64,000 nt of DNA from Glutamicibacter arilaitensis Re117 (GTDB lineage Bacteria > Actinomycetota > Actinomycetes > Actinomycetales > Micrococcaceae), in NCBI RefSeq assembly GCF_000197735.1, contig NC_014550.1, positions 992,001 to 1,056,000 on the forward strand, given 5' to 3'. How positions within the stretch are numbered: the stretch's first letter is position 1; each line of letters starts with the position of its first letter. The notes beneath the pieces were generated by a model. That model worked only from the letters and a program-made list of their open reading frames with translations. It was not told the origin of the DNA and searched no databases. The position numbers and the translations under genes are program-made. Below are positions 33,193-41,756 of this stretch, piece after piece.

Positions 33193-34136
33193 GTACGGTC
33201 AGTGATTCCTCGCGCCGCTTGCTTAAAGCCACCGAAAAAACCGGCGGGAAACTGCGCAAGGCCAGTTCGTCTCGAATTGCCACGGCCGCTGCGTTCCTTA
33301 TCGCCGCGATCTGGACCATCCCGACATTTGGGCTTTTTGTCTCCTCATTCCGTGAAGCCAACGACATCAAAACCACTGGTTGGTGGACGGCCCTGTCCAA
33401 CCCGTCATTTACGCTGGAGAACTACGCGCAAGCGTTCGTCTCGGGCGACAGCTTGCCGCTGTCCAAGGCGTTCTTGAACTCCTTGGTCATTACGATCCCG
33501 GCTGCCATCATCCCGATCATCATTGCCAGCTTGGCGGCCTACGCTTTTGCCTGGATCAATTTCAAAGGGCGCAACACTCTATTCATCTTGGTCTTTGCAT
33601 TGCAGATTGTCCCGATCCAGATGGCGCTGGTTCCACTGCTGCAGATGTTTTCCGATGGCGTGAAAATCGGTGAGTTGTATATCCTTCCCGGGCTAGGCGT
33701 TAATGGGCTCGACGGCGCCTATGCCAAGGTTTGGATTGCCCATACGATTTTCGCCTTGCCTCTGGCGATCTTCATGCTGCATAACTTCATTTCGGAAATC
33801 CCGGAAGAAGTCATTGAAGCTGCACGAGTAGACGGTGCCGGGCACGGAACTATATTCACTCGTATCGTCCTTCCGCTGGCGACTCCTGCCATCGCGTCGT
33901 TTGGAATTTTCCAATTCCTCTGGGTATGGAATGATTTGCTGGTGGCCACGGTCTTCACCTCCGGTGGGGAACTTCCGATTACCAAGGCGCTTCAAGACCT
34001 CTCAGGTTCTTATGGCCAATCGTGGGAGCTGCTCACAGCCGGAGCGTTCATCTCGATGATCATTCCGCTGGTTGTCTTCTTCGCACTGCAACGATTCTTC
34101 GTGCGAGGTTTGCTGGCAGGAGCCAGCAAGGGCTAA
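33189..34136 (+). CDS. ABC sugar transporter permease (AglG-like)
   Basis: A 315-aa MalG-type permease with six predicted TM segments and the EAA loop EEVIEAARVDGAGHGTIFTR. An AAGGAGGCAC ribosome site lies before the ATG, which overlaps the stop of the first permease. No ATPase gene follows; a shared MsiK/MsmK-type ATPase encoded elsewhere would be needed. A very strong hairpin ends the operon. Confidence 0.93.
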   Translation: MSTVSDSSRRLLKATEKTGGKLRKASSSRIATAAAFLIAAIWTIPTFGLFVSSFREANDIKTTGWWTALSNPSFTLENYAQAFVSGDSLPLSKAFLNSLVITIPAAIIPIIIASLAAYAFAWINFKGRNTLFILVFALQIVPIQMALVPLLQMFSDGVKIGELYILPGLGVNGLDGAYAKVWIAHTIFALPLAIFMLHNFISEIPEEVIEAARVDGAGHGTIFTRIVLPLATPAIASFGIFQFLWVWNDLLVATVFTSGGELPITKALQDLSGSYGQSWELLTAGAFISMIIPLVVFFALQRFFVRGLLAGASKG

Positions 34137-34150
34137 GTCGAGCTCGTTCC

Positions 34151-34200
34151 AGAACCAGAGGGTGTCCGTCTGAAATCTCAGACGGACACCCTCTGGTTCT
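34151..34200 (+). terminator. Perfect 23-bp stem after the sugar ABC operon
   Basis: AGAACCAGAGGG...GTCTGA pairs over 23 bp without mismatch across an AATC loop, starting 14 bases after the permease stop. No T-run follows. The unusually long perfect stem also makes it a candidate RNase-processing or bidirectional barrier element. Confidence 0.8.
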
Positions 34201-34272
34201 CTGTTCCCAAGCCATGGATCCTAGGTAGGCTCATGCCTAAAGGACCAGCAACACCACGAAGGCGGAATTCTC

Positions 34273-35460
34273 ATGGCAACCCTGTTGCTTACCAACATTG
34301 GACAGCTGACTACGGTTGACCAAAACGCCCGGGTGCTGGAACACGCCGCGGTGCTGATCCAAGACAGCCTGATCGCATGGGTCGGTGACATGGGCCAGGC
34401 ACCGCAAGCCGATGAATCGATTGATCTCGGCGGGCGTGCGGTTTTGCCCGGCTGGGTTGACTCCCACAGCCACCTGATTTTCGGGGGCGACCGGGCCGAA
34501 GAATTCGTGGCACGCATGGCCGGGCAGTCGTATGCCGCCGGCGGCATCGCGGTCACCACTTCAGCTACCAGCCAGCTTTCCGATAACGAGCTGAGCGAAG
34601 CTGTGGCTGCACGCCGGGCGGAAGCTCTGGCAATGGGCACCACATGGATGGAAACCAAGACCGGTTATGGCCTGGCAGTGGATGAAGAGACCCGGCATTC
34701 GGTGCTGGGCAAACCGCTGGTTGATTCCTTGACCTTCCTCGGTGCGCACTTGGTACCTGCAGGATGGGATGCCGATGAGTACACGGAGTTGGTAACTGGC
34801 CCGATGCTGGATGCCGTGGCAGATAACGTTGACTTCGTCGATGTCTTCTGCGAACGCGGAGCTTTCACTGAAGAACAATCGCGCCGGGTCCTGGAAGCGG
34901 CAAGGGCAAAGGGACTGGCGACCAAGGTCCACGGAAACCAGCTGGGTCCTGGCCCAGGAGTGCAGCTGGCAGTGGAGTTCGGCAGCCACTCTGTAGACCA
35001 CGTGAATTATCTGGAGGAAGAGGACATCCAGGCGCTCGCCGGAAGTTGGGCCGGCTGGGACTCAGCCACACGGACAGGAACTCCGGGCACGGTAGCAACC
35101 TGCTTGCCCGCCTGCGACCTGTCTACGCGACAGCCGCTTGCCCCGGGCCGCGAACTGCTTGATGCAGGTGTGCGAATTGCTTTGGCCAGCAACTGCAATC
35201 CGGGTACCAGCTACACGAGCAATATGAACTTCTGCGTGGCTACCGCAGTGCTCCAAATGAACCTGTCGCTGGCTGAGGCAATCGAAGCGGCAACCTACGG
35301 CGGCGCCTTGGCCCTCGGAGTTGCCGGCCAAACCGGTTCCATCGAGGTAGGCAAACGTGCTGATCTGCATGTGCTTGACGCTCCGGTTGCTGCGCATCTG
35401 GCATACCGTCCCGGAATGAACCTGACCCACAGCGTATATCGGGCCGGCAAAGCAATCTAG
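34273..35460 (+). CDS. hutI: Imidazolonepropionase
   Basis: A 395-aa amidohydrolase that opens 4-imidazolone-5-propionate to N-formimino-L-glutamate, the third step of histidine degradation. Metal and substrate motifs are VDSHSHLIFGGDRAEEF, TTWMETKTGYGL, KVHGNQLGPGP and ALASNCNPGTSYTSNM. Other hut genes are not in the window, so the pathway must be completed elsewhere. It is separated from the ABC operon by the strong hairpin and has only a weak AAGGCGGA ribosome site. Confidence 0.93.
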   Translation: MATLLLTNIGQLTTVDQNARVLEHAAVLIQDSLIAWVGDMGQAPQADESIDLGGRAVLPGWVDSHSHLIFGGDRAEEFVARMAGQSYAAGGIAVTTSATSQLSDNELSEAVAARRAEALAMGTTWMETKTGYGLAVDEETRHSVLGKPLVDSLTFLGAHLVPAGWDADEYTELVTGPMLDAVADNVDFVDVFCERGAFTEEQSRRVLEAARAKGLATKVHGNQLGPGPGVQLAVEFGSHSVDHVNYLEEEDIQALAGSWAGWDSATRTGTPGTVATCLPACDLSTRQPLAPGRELLDAGVRIALASNCNPGTSYTSNMNFCVATAVLQMNLSLAEAIEAATYGGALALGVAGQTGSIEVGKRADLHVLDAPVAAHLAYRPGMNLTHSVYRAGKAI

Positions 35461-35581
35461 CGGTTTGCCGCAGGCCACCGAGAACCGTGCTGCACCGGAC
35501 ACTATGCTCGGGGATTCCCGCCGGCGAGTGAGGAAGCCGATGAAATGGTAGCCGCCATTTCGACTCTCACTGTCCATGAGA

Positions 35582-36208
35582 CTAGGACGGCAATACGAAT
35601 ATTCCGTCTGGGATCGGGAACCCGGAACGCTGCTTGATGTGCGCGTAGACGCTGACCGACCACGGGGAATCTGACTGGTAGGGAGATAAATGCCAGTCGG
35701 AGAATCGTTGCATCAGTTGCAGCGAAGTACCTTGGCGAAGCTCGTCCTGGTCTGCTGACCCGCCTTTGGTATGGCTGGTGGTGCCGATAATGAGCACGCC
35801 CGAAGAACTGAGCACCTGATCGGCCAAACTGAAAATTCCCCGTAGCTGTTCGCGTGGGATGAATGCCGGAACATTGCCGGCCAGCAAAATGGCGTCGTAC
35901 TGTTCGGGCAGGCCATGGCTGCGCAAAGAGGCGCTCTCCAGCTGATTCGCTGACAGCTGCCTGAACCAGGTCCCGTCGAATAGCTCTGCAGCTACTTCCA
36001 GGACTTGGGGTGTGGGGTCTATGCCGTAGGCATGGTGTCCCATGCGGCGCAGCGCATTGACCGTATTGCCCACGCCGCAGCCGATGTCCAGAACCTGTGA
36101 TTCACGGTGGCATAGCATGTCAGTGAATCGGGCGACTACTTCCAAATCAGTACCGTCCAGAGTCAGCGCTCGCATCTTGGCCGCATATGCATCGTAGTTC
36201 GTGCCCAT
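35582..36208 (-). CDS. Class I SAM-dependent methyltransferase
   Basis: A 208-aa protein with SAM-binding motif I LDIGCGVGNTVNAL, an acidic residue after strand 2 (AYGIDPTPQVL), and motif IV-like YDAILLAGNVPAF. The substrate is unknown. The start is uncertain: ATG 36208 is used; in-frame GTG 36214 or TTG 36232 would add a few residues, and none has a well-spaced ribosome site. It is convergent with hutI. Confidence 0.82.
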   Translation of the reverse strand: MGTNYDAYAAKMRALTLDGTDLEVVARFTDMLCHRESQVLDIGCGVGNTVNALRRMGHHAYGIDPTPQVLEVAAELFDGTWFRQLSANQLESASLRSHGLPEQYDAILLAGNVPAFIPREQLRGIFSLADQVLSSSGVLIIGTTSHTKGGSADQDELRQGTSLQLMQRFSDWHLSPYQSDSPWSVSVYAHIKQRSGFPIPDGIFVLPS

Positions 36209-36306
36209 CTCCACAGTCTTGCATGAGCACAAGGCGTGAGCGACTTGTTTGCGCTTGTTGGCTGAAAATATGGCTCCGGATTAGGCATCCATGATAAACA
36301 AGACCT

Positions 36307-36804
36307 ATGGCTAATACTGCTTTTAAGGGAACTCCCGTACAGACCATTGGTGAACTGCCAGCCGTAGGCTCGCAGGCTCCAGCATTCACCCTCACCGACA
36401 CCGGCCTTGCAGATGTCACCAGCGAGTCGCTGGCTGGCCGCCGCGTAGTCCTGAACATCTTCCCATCAGTTGATACCGGTGTCTGCGCTGCCAGCGTTCG
36501 CCGTTTCAACGAACTGGCTGCCGGCCTGGAGAACACCACAGTAGTGTGCGTTTCCGCTGACCTGCCATTCGCATTGGGCCGCTTCTGCGGTGCCGAAGAC
36601 ATCGAGAACGTCACCGCTGCTTCGGTCTTCCGCTCGGACTTCGGTTCGGACTACGGCGTGACCCAGATCGACGGTCCACTGGCTGGCCTGCTGGCGCGCT
36701 CGGTCATCGTCTTGGATGAGACCGGAAAGGTGACCTACACCCAGGTAGTCCCTGAGATCACCACCGAGCCAGACTACGATGCAACCATCGCAGCCTTGAG
36801 CTAA
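36307..36804 (+). CDS. tpx: Thiol peroxidase (Tpx, 2-Cys peroxiredoxin)
   Basis: A 165-aa cytoplasmic peroxidase that reduces hydroperoxides with thioredoxin. The peroxidatic cysteine is C60 in [16 protein letters not shown] and the resolving cysteine C94 in [12 protein letters not shown], both at family-standard positions. The gene has no clear ribosome site; a TGATAAAC-like -10 lies about 10 bases before the ATG, so a very short leader is possible. A terminator follows. Confidence 0.95.
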   Translation: MANTAFKGTPVQTIGELPAVGSQAPAFTLTDTGLADVTSESLAGRRVVLNIFPSVDTGVCAASVRRFNELAAGLENTTVVCVSADLPFALGRFCGAEDIENVTAASVFRSDFGSDYGVTQIDGPLAGLLARSVIVLDETGKVTYTQVVPEITTEPDYDATIAALS

Positions 36805-36832
36805 AGCTTTATTGCATCGGCGACGATGCACC

Positions 36833-36872
36833 GAAATGCCCACGCGAGCCGCGAACTCGGGTGGGCATTTTG
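36833..36872 (+). terminator. Intrinsic terminator after tpx
   Basis: AAATGCCCACGCGAG pairs with CTCGGGTGGGCATTT (one mismatch), followed by a T-rich stretch (TTTTGCGTTTT). It can also act for minus-strand transcripts entering from the lipoprotein gene. Confidence 0.8.
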
Positions 36873-36952
36873 CGTTTTCAACGCGTTGGAACAAAATAAT
36901 GTTTCGCTAAAGCCTGATATACGAAGACAACGGGAAGGACCATCATCAAGTG

Positions 36953-37387
36953 CTAATTCGCAGTTGAGGCAATTGATACCGTAAGTTCGTATCCTTGCAA
37001 CTCGCTGGTGACGAAAGTCAGCGAACTTGAGTAGCCGTTAAGAGAAATCTGTTCGCGGACATTTACGCCTTCAAATGTGCAAGGCACGCTGATTTCTCCG
37101 TTCTCCTTTTTATCATCGCTTTGCCATGCGATGGTGGACAACGTATCTTTGCCCGAGCATTCGAGCGCAACCGCGTAATCGCCGCCGCGGAGCGGAATCG
37201 CAAGGGAGATATTCTGGTCCTTCTGGTCAACTACCGTGGTGAGGGCAGCTAGCTCGTGGCCTTGCAACGGCATCATCGATTCGGTAGCTGGCGTAGCCGG
37301 GCTGCTGGAATCGCTGGCAGAACAACCGGTGAACGCCATTGAAGTTCCTACGATGATTGTGAGCGCGAATGCATTTTTCAGTGTCAT
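36953..37387 (-). CDS. Secreted lipoprotein, unknown function
   Basis: A 144-aa protein with a signal peptide (MTLKNAFALTIIVGTSMAFTGC) and a lipobox at about residues 19-22. The mature part has two cysteines (ALECSG, VPCTFE) that may pair, and a beta-rich composition. GAGGAGA precedes the ATG. It lies 13 bases downstream of a 49-aa gene on the same strand. No family recognised. Confidence 0.75.
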   Translation of the reverse strand: MTLKNAFALTIIVGTSMAFTGCSASDSSSPATPATESMMPLQGHELAALTTVVDQKDQNISLAIPLRGGDYAVALECSGKDTLSTIAWQSDDKKENGEISVPCTFEGVNVREQISLNGYSSSLTFVTSELQGYELTVSIASTAN

Positions 37388-37400
37388 AATTTCTCCTCGC

Positions 37401-37550
37401 CTAGGAAGCTACGACTCGAAACTGGATTCCGGTTGGGGAGAACACGGTTCCTGAGCCGCTCGAGGTTTTAATTTCCGCGGTGTACTTACGCCATTTGAAG
37501 ACATAAAAAGTTCCTTGAGGGCGCACGACGTACATCTGACGCGAATTCAT
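37401..37550 (-). CDS. Small hypothetical protein
   Basis: A 49-aa basic protein (MNSRQMYVVRPQGTFYVFKW, then a beta-like C-terminus SPTGIQFRVVAS) immediately upstream of the lipoprotein gene. An in-frame extension to 37658 would overlap the APH-like gene and seems less likely. No ribosome site is clear. It is supported mainly by position and composition. Confidence 0.4.
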   Translation of the reverse strand: MNSRQMYVVRPQGTFYVFKWRKYTAEIKTSSGSGTVFSPTGIQFRVVAS

Positions 37551-37608
37551 TTTAGGTACCAACTCTAAGCATAACCCTGCGGCAAAGCCTCCTGTGCCTG
37601 CGTGAAGC

Positions 37609-38502
37609 CTATAGAGCCTGCAGCAGGATCCGAACCCTATTGAGGAATACACTGGCAAGTTCTTCGTTCGGGCTCACCGAGGTGAAAACACCGGCCAGCA
37701 TGAGAGCAGCATCCAGACGCAGCACCGCCCAAGCGGTCGTGGACTCATCGATGGTTCCGCCATAAGCACGGTAGCCGGCAAGGATGTCCATGTAGTCCAG
37801 AGCGTTTTCTGGTATCTGAGCGTATTCGCGAATACGCGCCATCTCGAGTTCTGGAGCAGCAGTGAGTGCGTTGCTCCAATCAAACAATGCCCGCGGTTCA
37901 CCGGCAGCCACACGAATGTTCTGCCGGCGAATATCCAGATGCAGCTGGCTGACCCGGTGCAACGAACGTTGGAGCACCTTGGCCAGATGAGTTGGTTTAG
38001 GCAAGGCTGGCAGCTGATGATCGGTACTAATTCTCGAATGACGATCACCGATGCGCTGAGCCAGATAATCATAGATATCCGGGCATCGGGCTACTTCACT
38101 AGCTAGTGGCTCAACCTGGTGCATCTTGGCCAGGACAGCCCCCAACGCCTGCTGGTTTACCGGCGTCTGGTCGTCGTCGATAACTTCGGTGACCAGCACC
38201 GAATACCCGCCTTGATCCACCAGCTCCGTCGGATTCGCAGAAGGCACACCATGCCCCAAGGCCCAGGCGCTGAGCCGCAGTTCTTTGCGTTGGAGCTCCA
38301 AAGCCTGAATCCCTGGATTATTCACGGTGTCAAAAACACGTGCGCGAGGTACGCGGTAGCCTTCACGCCGTGTCCCTGCCCGCGTGCTGAAAAACAGGAA
38401 CTCCACGCCTGCACCCAATAGCCTCAGCTCGTGCGCTCCACGATTCAGCGCAAGCTCTTCCGCTGCTTGCTGCGGGGAAGTGATCTGGGAATTGAACGTC
38501 AA
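37609..38502 (-). CDS. APH-fold phosphotransferase-like protein
   Basis: A 297-aa protein of the aminoglycoside-phosphotransferase/choline-kinase fold. The catalytic loop is LHLDIRRQNIRV (H-x-D-x4-N) and the metal-binding segment is ALFDWSNAL. The N-lobe is divergent (GVEFLFFSTRAGTRREGYRV). The start is a TTG at 38502 that overlaps the TGA of the upstream kinase gene by two bases, indicating coupling. Together with the upstream gene it forms a two-kinase operon. Substrate unknown. Confidence 0.75.
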   Translation of the reverse strand: MTFNSQITSPQQAAEELALNRGAHELRLLGAGVEFLFFSTRAGTRREGYRVPRARVFDTVNNPGIQALELQRKELRLSAWALGHGVPSANPTELVDQGGYSVLVTEVIDDDQTPVNQQALGAVLAKMHQVEPLASEVARCPDIYDYLAQRIGDRHSRISTDHQLPALPKPTHLAKVLQRSLHRVSQLHLDIRRQNIRVAAGEPRALFDWSNALTAAPELEMARIREYAQIPENALDYMDILAGYRAYGGTIDESTTAWAVLRLDAALMLAGVFTSVSPNEELASVFLNRVRILLQAL

Positions 38503-39359
38503 ACCAGAACAGCTTCCGCCGCATTCAGGATCCGCGGACCAATCTTGCGCATGAGCTTGCCCATCTTCGGGTTGTCGGTGCGCGAGAGGGTATCCGAAAG
38601 CCGTTCCAAACTCATCAACCCCAGCCAGATCTTCGCACGGCAGGCCTCATCCGGACTCGGCGCAATCAAGTCCACCATTTCCAGTCCATGCCACAGGCTC
38701 AGGTATGCGGTGTTAAGCGCAGGATCCCACGCCGCGGCCAGATCCCAGTCCAGAATGCCAATCAGTTCTTCGCCAACCCAGTGCATATTGTGCCCGGCCA
38801 GATCTCCGTGTACTAGTGCCGCGGGCACCTGTGCCAACTCATCAAGCTGTGCCCACAGGCTTCTGGCCGCCGGGCGCAGTTCATCGGGCAGGGCGTCGTA
38901 GCACTGCTGCTGGCGTTCTTCGGTCCATGGGCCGCGGAAGGCAAATGGCGTGGCCAGGTGATCGCTGATGGGTTCCAACGGAATCTCGGCCAAGTCCTTC
39001 ACTACCTTGCCCAGAACTTGCGGATCTCCATAGTGCGGTTCGTGGGCACTGCCTGGAATGAATGACATCGCCACCGTACTCAAGCCATCAACGCTCAGGA
39101 TCTGAGAGGTGGCCACCGGGATCTGGTAATCCAACTGGCTTTCGAGACGGTCCAGAAGGTCCAAGGTGCGGGGCATCTGCTCGGTGGCTTGCGGCGTGCG
39201 TGCCATGCGAATGGCTGCCTGCGGGTTGGCAATGATCACCTTGTGGAACTGTCCGCCCTCGTTTACTGCCGCGTCATCCCATGAGAGATCGGGGCAAAGC
39301 TGGCGGGCAATCTGCAATTCTTCTTTGGTGGCAGGTCGGCTCACTGGCACTCTTCTCAT
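38499..39359 (-). CDS. Aminoglycoside-phosphotransferase-family kinase
   Basis: A 286-aa APH protein. The N-lobe is NEGGQFHKVIIANPQAAIRM, the catalytic loop LVHGDLAGHNMHWV, and the metal site ELIGILDWDLAAAWDPA. All active-site residues are present. It is the first gene of a two-gene operon with the related protein at 37609-38502, and divergent from the CPBP gene. Annotated relatives are usually macrolide or aminoglycoside phosphotransferase homologues of unknown substrate. Confidence 0.87.
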   Translation of the reverse strand: MRRVPVSRPATKEELQIARQLCPDLSWDDAAVNEGGQFHKVIIANPQAAIRMARTPQATEQMPRTLDLLDRLESQLDYQIPVATSQILSVDGLSTVAMSFIPGSAHEPHYGDPQVLGKVVKDLAEIPLEPISDHLATPFAFRGPWTEERQQQCYDALPDELRPAARSLWAQLDELAQVPAALVHGDLAGHNMHWVGEELIGILDWDLAAAWDPALNTAYLSLWHGLEMVDLIAPSPDEACRAKIWLGLMSLERLSDTLSRTDNPKMGKLMRKIGPRILNAAEAVLV

Positions 39360-39440
39360 GTAGCTCGCTGGCGGTCTTGATCTCAGGCTATCGCAGGTTT
39401 GCCACGCGCTTCCTCAGTACGCGCACAGCCAGATCAGCCT

Positions 39441-40223
39441 ATGATCGAAAACGTGAACGCTGAACAAATTGAGCAGAAGGCAACCCGCAAGACCTTCGGG
39501 TTTGAGATCGTCTTGGTACTTGCGCTGTCCTTGGGGCAAAGCGCGGTCTACTCGCTGCTCAGCTTTGCGGACAAAGTCACCCGGGCTCCATTGCGCGAGC
39601 AGACAACGTCGCTGAATAACCAGCTGAGCACCCGGGAATTCTTTGACTTCTCCTACCAGCTGCTGGACATCATCTTTGCCCTGGTTCCAGTGGTGCTGGC
39701 GTTGTATCTGATGAAGCGCACTACCGGGAGAACCATCCGCGATATCGGTTTCGATATACGCAAGCCGGGCAAGGACGCGCTGCTTGGAGCAGGACTGTTC
39801 TTGGCCATGGGCGTAGGCACGCTGGGAGTCTATGCCGCGGGGCGGGCTTTGGGCATCACGACGGCACTGTCTGCAGCGAACTTGGGAGATTATTGGTGGA
39901 GCGTGCCGGTGCTTCTGCTCTCGGCCGTACGCCATGCGGTGCTCGAAGAAGTCCTGATGCTCGGATTCCTGTTCACCTATACCAGGAAATTGAAAATGGG
40001 CCCGTGGTCCATCATCATCCTTTCCGCTGTCATCCGCGGCAGCTACCACCTGTACCAAGGTGCAGGTCCGATGATCGGCAACATGCTCATGGGCGTGGTG
40101 TTCGGCTGGATCTACCAGAAGTACGGGCGGGTCATGCCGCTGGTCATTGCGCACTTCCTGCTCGATGCCATCGGGTTCGTCGGCTATGCATTGATTGGGC
40201 CGGCCATCGGAATCGGCCAATAG
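39441..40223 (+). CDS. CPBP-family intramembrane metalloprotease homologue
   Basis: A 260-aa protein with about seven hydrophobic segments. The Abi/CAAX-protease motifs are present: E169-E170 in AVLEEVLMLGF, H203 in SYHLYQG and H238-x3-D in AHFLLDAIGF. The arginine usually found after the EE pair is replaced by a hydrophobic residue, so activity is probable but not certain. The start at ATG 39441 is preferred; a GTG 12 bases later is possible. It is followed 18 bases later by an acetyltransferase. Confidence 0.85.
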   Translation: MIENVNAEQIEQKATRKTFGFEIVLVLALSLGQSAVYSLLSFADKVTRAPLREQTTSLNNQLSTREFFDFSYQLLDIIFALVPVVLALYLMKRTTGRTIRDIGFDIRKPGKDALLGAGLFLAMGVGTLGVYAAGRALGITTALSAANLGDYWWSVPVLLLSAVRHAVLEEVLMLGFLFTYTRKLKMGPWSIIILSAVIRGSYHLYQGAGPMIGNMLMGVVFGWIYQKYGRVMPLVIAHFLLDAIGFVGYALIGPAIGIGQ

Positions 40224-40241
40224 TGCCGTTATGCTGGGCTG

Positions 40242-40679
40242 ATGCAGATTACCGAGCTGAGCGAGAAATACCTCCACCAAGCTGTTGACTTGTGGGAAAC
40301 CACCGGGCTGACTCGTCCGTGGAATGATCCGCTCGCTGACGCTCGACGGGCTTTGCGCGAACCCACCTCTACGGTGCTGGCCATGATCGAAAATGATCAG
40401 GTTGTGGGCACTGCGATGACTGGCCATGACGGGCACCGCGGTTGGCTCTACTACGTTGCGGTGGATCCGCGCAGGCAGGGCAATGGCCTGGGCAGGTCCT
40501 TGGTGGATGCGGCCAGCCGGTGGCTGCGAGAACGGGCAGTGCCCAAGGTGCAGCTCATGGTCCGCAGCGAAAACGCTAGCGTCATCGATTTCTATGAACC
40601 CCTGGGCTTTGAAGACCAGCAGGTCGTTGTCTTGGGCCGGCGTCTGGACCAGTCTGAGGCAAGAGCCGGAAAAGAATGA
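40242..40679 (+). CDS. ypeA: GNAT acetyltransferase, YpeA type
   Basis: A 145-aa single-domain acetyltransferase. It begins MQITELSEKYLHQAVDLWET and has acetyl-CoA loop YYVAVDPRRQGNGLGRSLVD, closing with SENASVIDFYEPLGFE. Its closeness to YpeA is based on the LWE--GL-RPWNDP--D--RAL start. It is probably co-transcribed with the CPBP gene and is followed at once by a bidirectional hairpin. Confidence 0.85.
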   Translation: MQITELSEKYLHQAVDLWETTGLTRPWNDPLADARRALREPTSTVLAMIENDQVVGTAMTGHDGHRGWLYYVAVDPRRQGNGLGRSLVDAASRWLRERAVPKVQLMVRSENASVIDFYEPLGFEDQQVVVLGRRLDQSEARAGKE

Positions 40680-40707
40680 AGGCGGGGACGCCATTGTCCC
40701 CGCCTTC
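40678..40707. terminator. Bidirectional hairpin between convergent genes
   Basis: GAAGGCGGGGAC and GTCCCCGCCTTC are perfectly complementary over a 6-base loop. They sit at the acetyltransferase stop and 22 bases from the end of the convergent VOC gene. Confidence 0.75.
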
Positions 40708-40728
40708 GTGAGTTCATTTTTGAACTTC

Positions 40729-41373
40729 TTACAGCACCACGGTGCCGGACTCGGTTTCAAAGGTTACCGACATGATGCCCGGAGTGCCATTCGGAGCTTC
40801 ATATTGCATGGTGACAGCTCCCAAATTGACGTTCTGCGGCTGGCCGAGCCAATCCAGCACCCGTTCGCGCGAACCGGCGATGGCTATCTCGCTGATGGCA
40901 CCAACCGGTTCAAGCGACTTGGACGGATGCAGGTCCTCAGTACCGTCATCCCATGAGATCAGGTATGGGCACTGCGGGTCGGCGATCAGGCCCTTGATGC
41001 CAATTTGCTGCCAGGTCAGTTCGCGGCCATCAGGGAACTTGCGGTTGCCAGGCACTGACTTGCGGCCCAGGCGGTCTTCGGCGCTGGATAGATCCTCCAC
41101 CGAGACGCACCAGCCCATCCAGCCACCGCCGAGTTCCGAGCGGGCGCGAACAGCCTGTCCGAAGGGTGCCTTGTCGCTGGCCGGGTGGTTCAGCACCTCG
41201 ACTACTTCCAAGTACTGGCCGTGCTTGAGCGGGAAGATGACATTGCGTGTTCCGAATCGTGGATGCACGCCACCCTTGACGAACTCCAAGCCGAGCGACT
41301 CGGAGATTCTTTGCGCGGTTGGCATCAGCCCATCAGGGCCGCATGCATAACTTACGTGATCTAGCCTCATCAT
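40729..41373 (-). CDS. Glyoxalase-like (VOC fold) protein
   Basis: A 214-aa protein with the Glyoxalase_3-type domain. It begins MMRLDHVSYACGPDGLMPTA, continues HPRFGTRNVIFPLKHGQYLE, and has a C-terminal half with CPYLISWDDGTEDLHPSKSL. Paired beta-alpha-beta modules suggest a metal-dependent lyase, dioxygenase or binding protein; the substrate is unknown. The upstream region carries a perfect CTTAGG-CAAC-CCTAAG dyad. Confidence 0.82.
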   Translation of the reverse strand: MMRLDHVSYACGPDGLMPTAQRISESLGLEFVKGGVHPRFGTRNVIFPLKHGQYLEVVEVLNHPASDKAPFGQAVRARSELGGGWMGWCVSVEDLSSAEDRLGRKSVPGNRKFPDGRELTWQQIGIKGLIADPQCPYLISWDDGTEDLHPSKSLEPVGAISEIAIAGSRERVLDWLGQPQNVNLGAVTMQYEAPNGTPGIMSVTFETESGTVVL

Positions 41374-41408
41374 GTGCCCATCATGGCAACATGTGATGAC
41401 AGTCTCTA

Positions 41409-41424
41409 CTTAGGCAACCCTAAG
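41409..41424. promoter_or_regulatory. Perfect CTTAGG/CCTAAG dyad
   Basis: CTTAGG-CAAC-CCTAAG lies 36 bp before the VOC gene and 120 bp before the SAM riboswitch. The half-sites resemble those of actinobacterial iron-type (DtxR/IdeR) boxes, but the spacing differs from the 19-bp consensus. Treat it as an unassigned operator. Confidence 0.35.
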
Positions 41425-41543
41425 CGGGGTGAATGCTATCGAATAGTCTGCGGAAAAGTCCTCAAAAATACGGAATATGACCGATTGAGTCCAAGATCAA
41501 GCGCCTGCATTGCAAAGATCTTCGGTTCTCGGGCAAACTGGAT

Positions 41544-41640
41544 GCAGGTCATGAGTCCCAGTAACAAGCCCCGGCTTACTGGGCGGCAACCCTCCACCGC
41601 GGTGGGGTGCCCCGGGTGAAGACCTGGCCCTTGAATGCGC
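41544..41640 (+). ncRNA. SAM-IV-type riboswitch
   Basis: Leader RNA upstream of metY-metX. The P1 strands are GCAGGTC (41544-41550) and GACCTGGC (41621-41628). Between them are CATGAGTCCCAG, AAGCCCCGGCTT, ACTGGGCGGCAACC and the CACCGCGGTGGGGTGCCCCG element, in the order known for SAM-IV riboswitches of actinobacteria. Binding of S-adenosylmethionine should reduce expression of the methionine genes. The downstream boundary and the expression platform are less certain. Confidence 0.88.
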
Positions 41641-41756
41641 AAGGCATCAAGGACAAGCGCGGGTTACCCCTGGAAGTTCTCTCGATACGGTGCTTCCTGT
41701 CGGTGTCTTTTCAGTGGCGTACCCCCATAGTCATGAAACGCTATTTGGAGGAAACC

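Noticed and set aside
40729..41373. Assignment of the VOC protein to a specific dioxygenase or glyoxalase I
   Set aside because: The fold is visible but the metal-binding residues cannot be assigned confidently from sequence alone.
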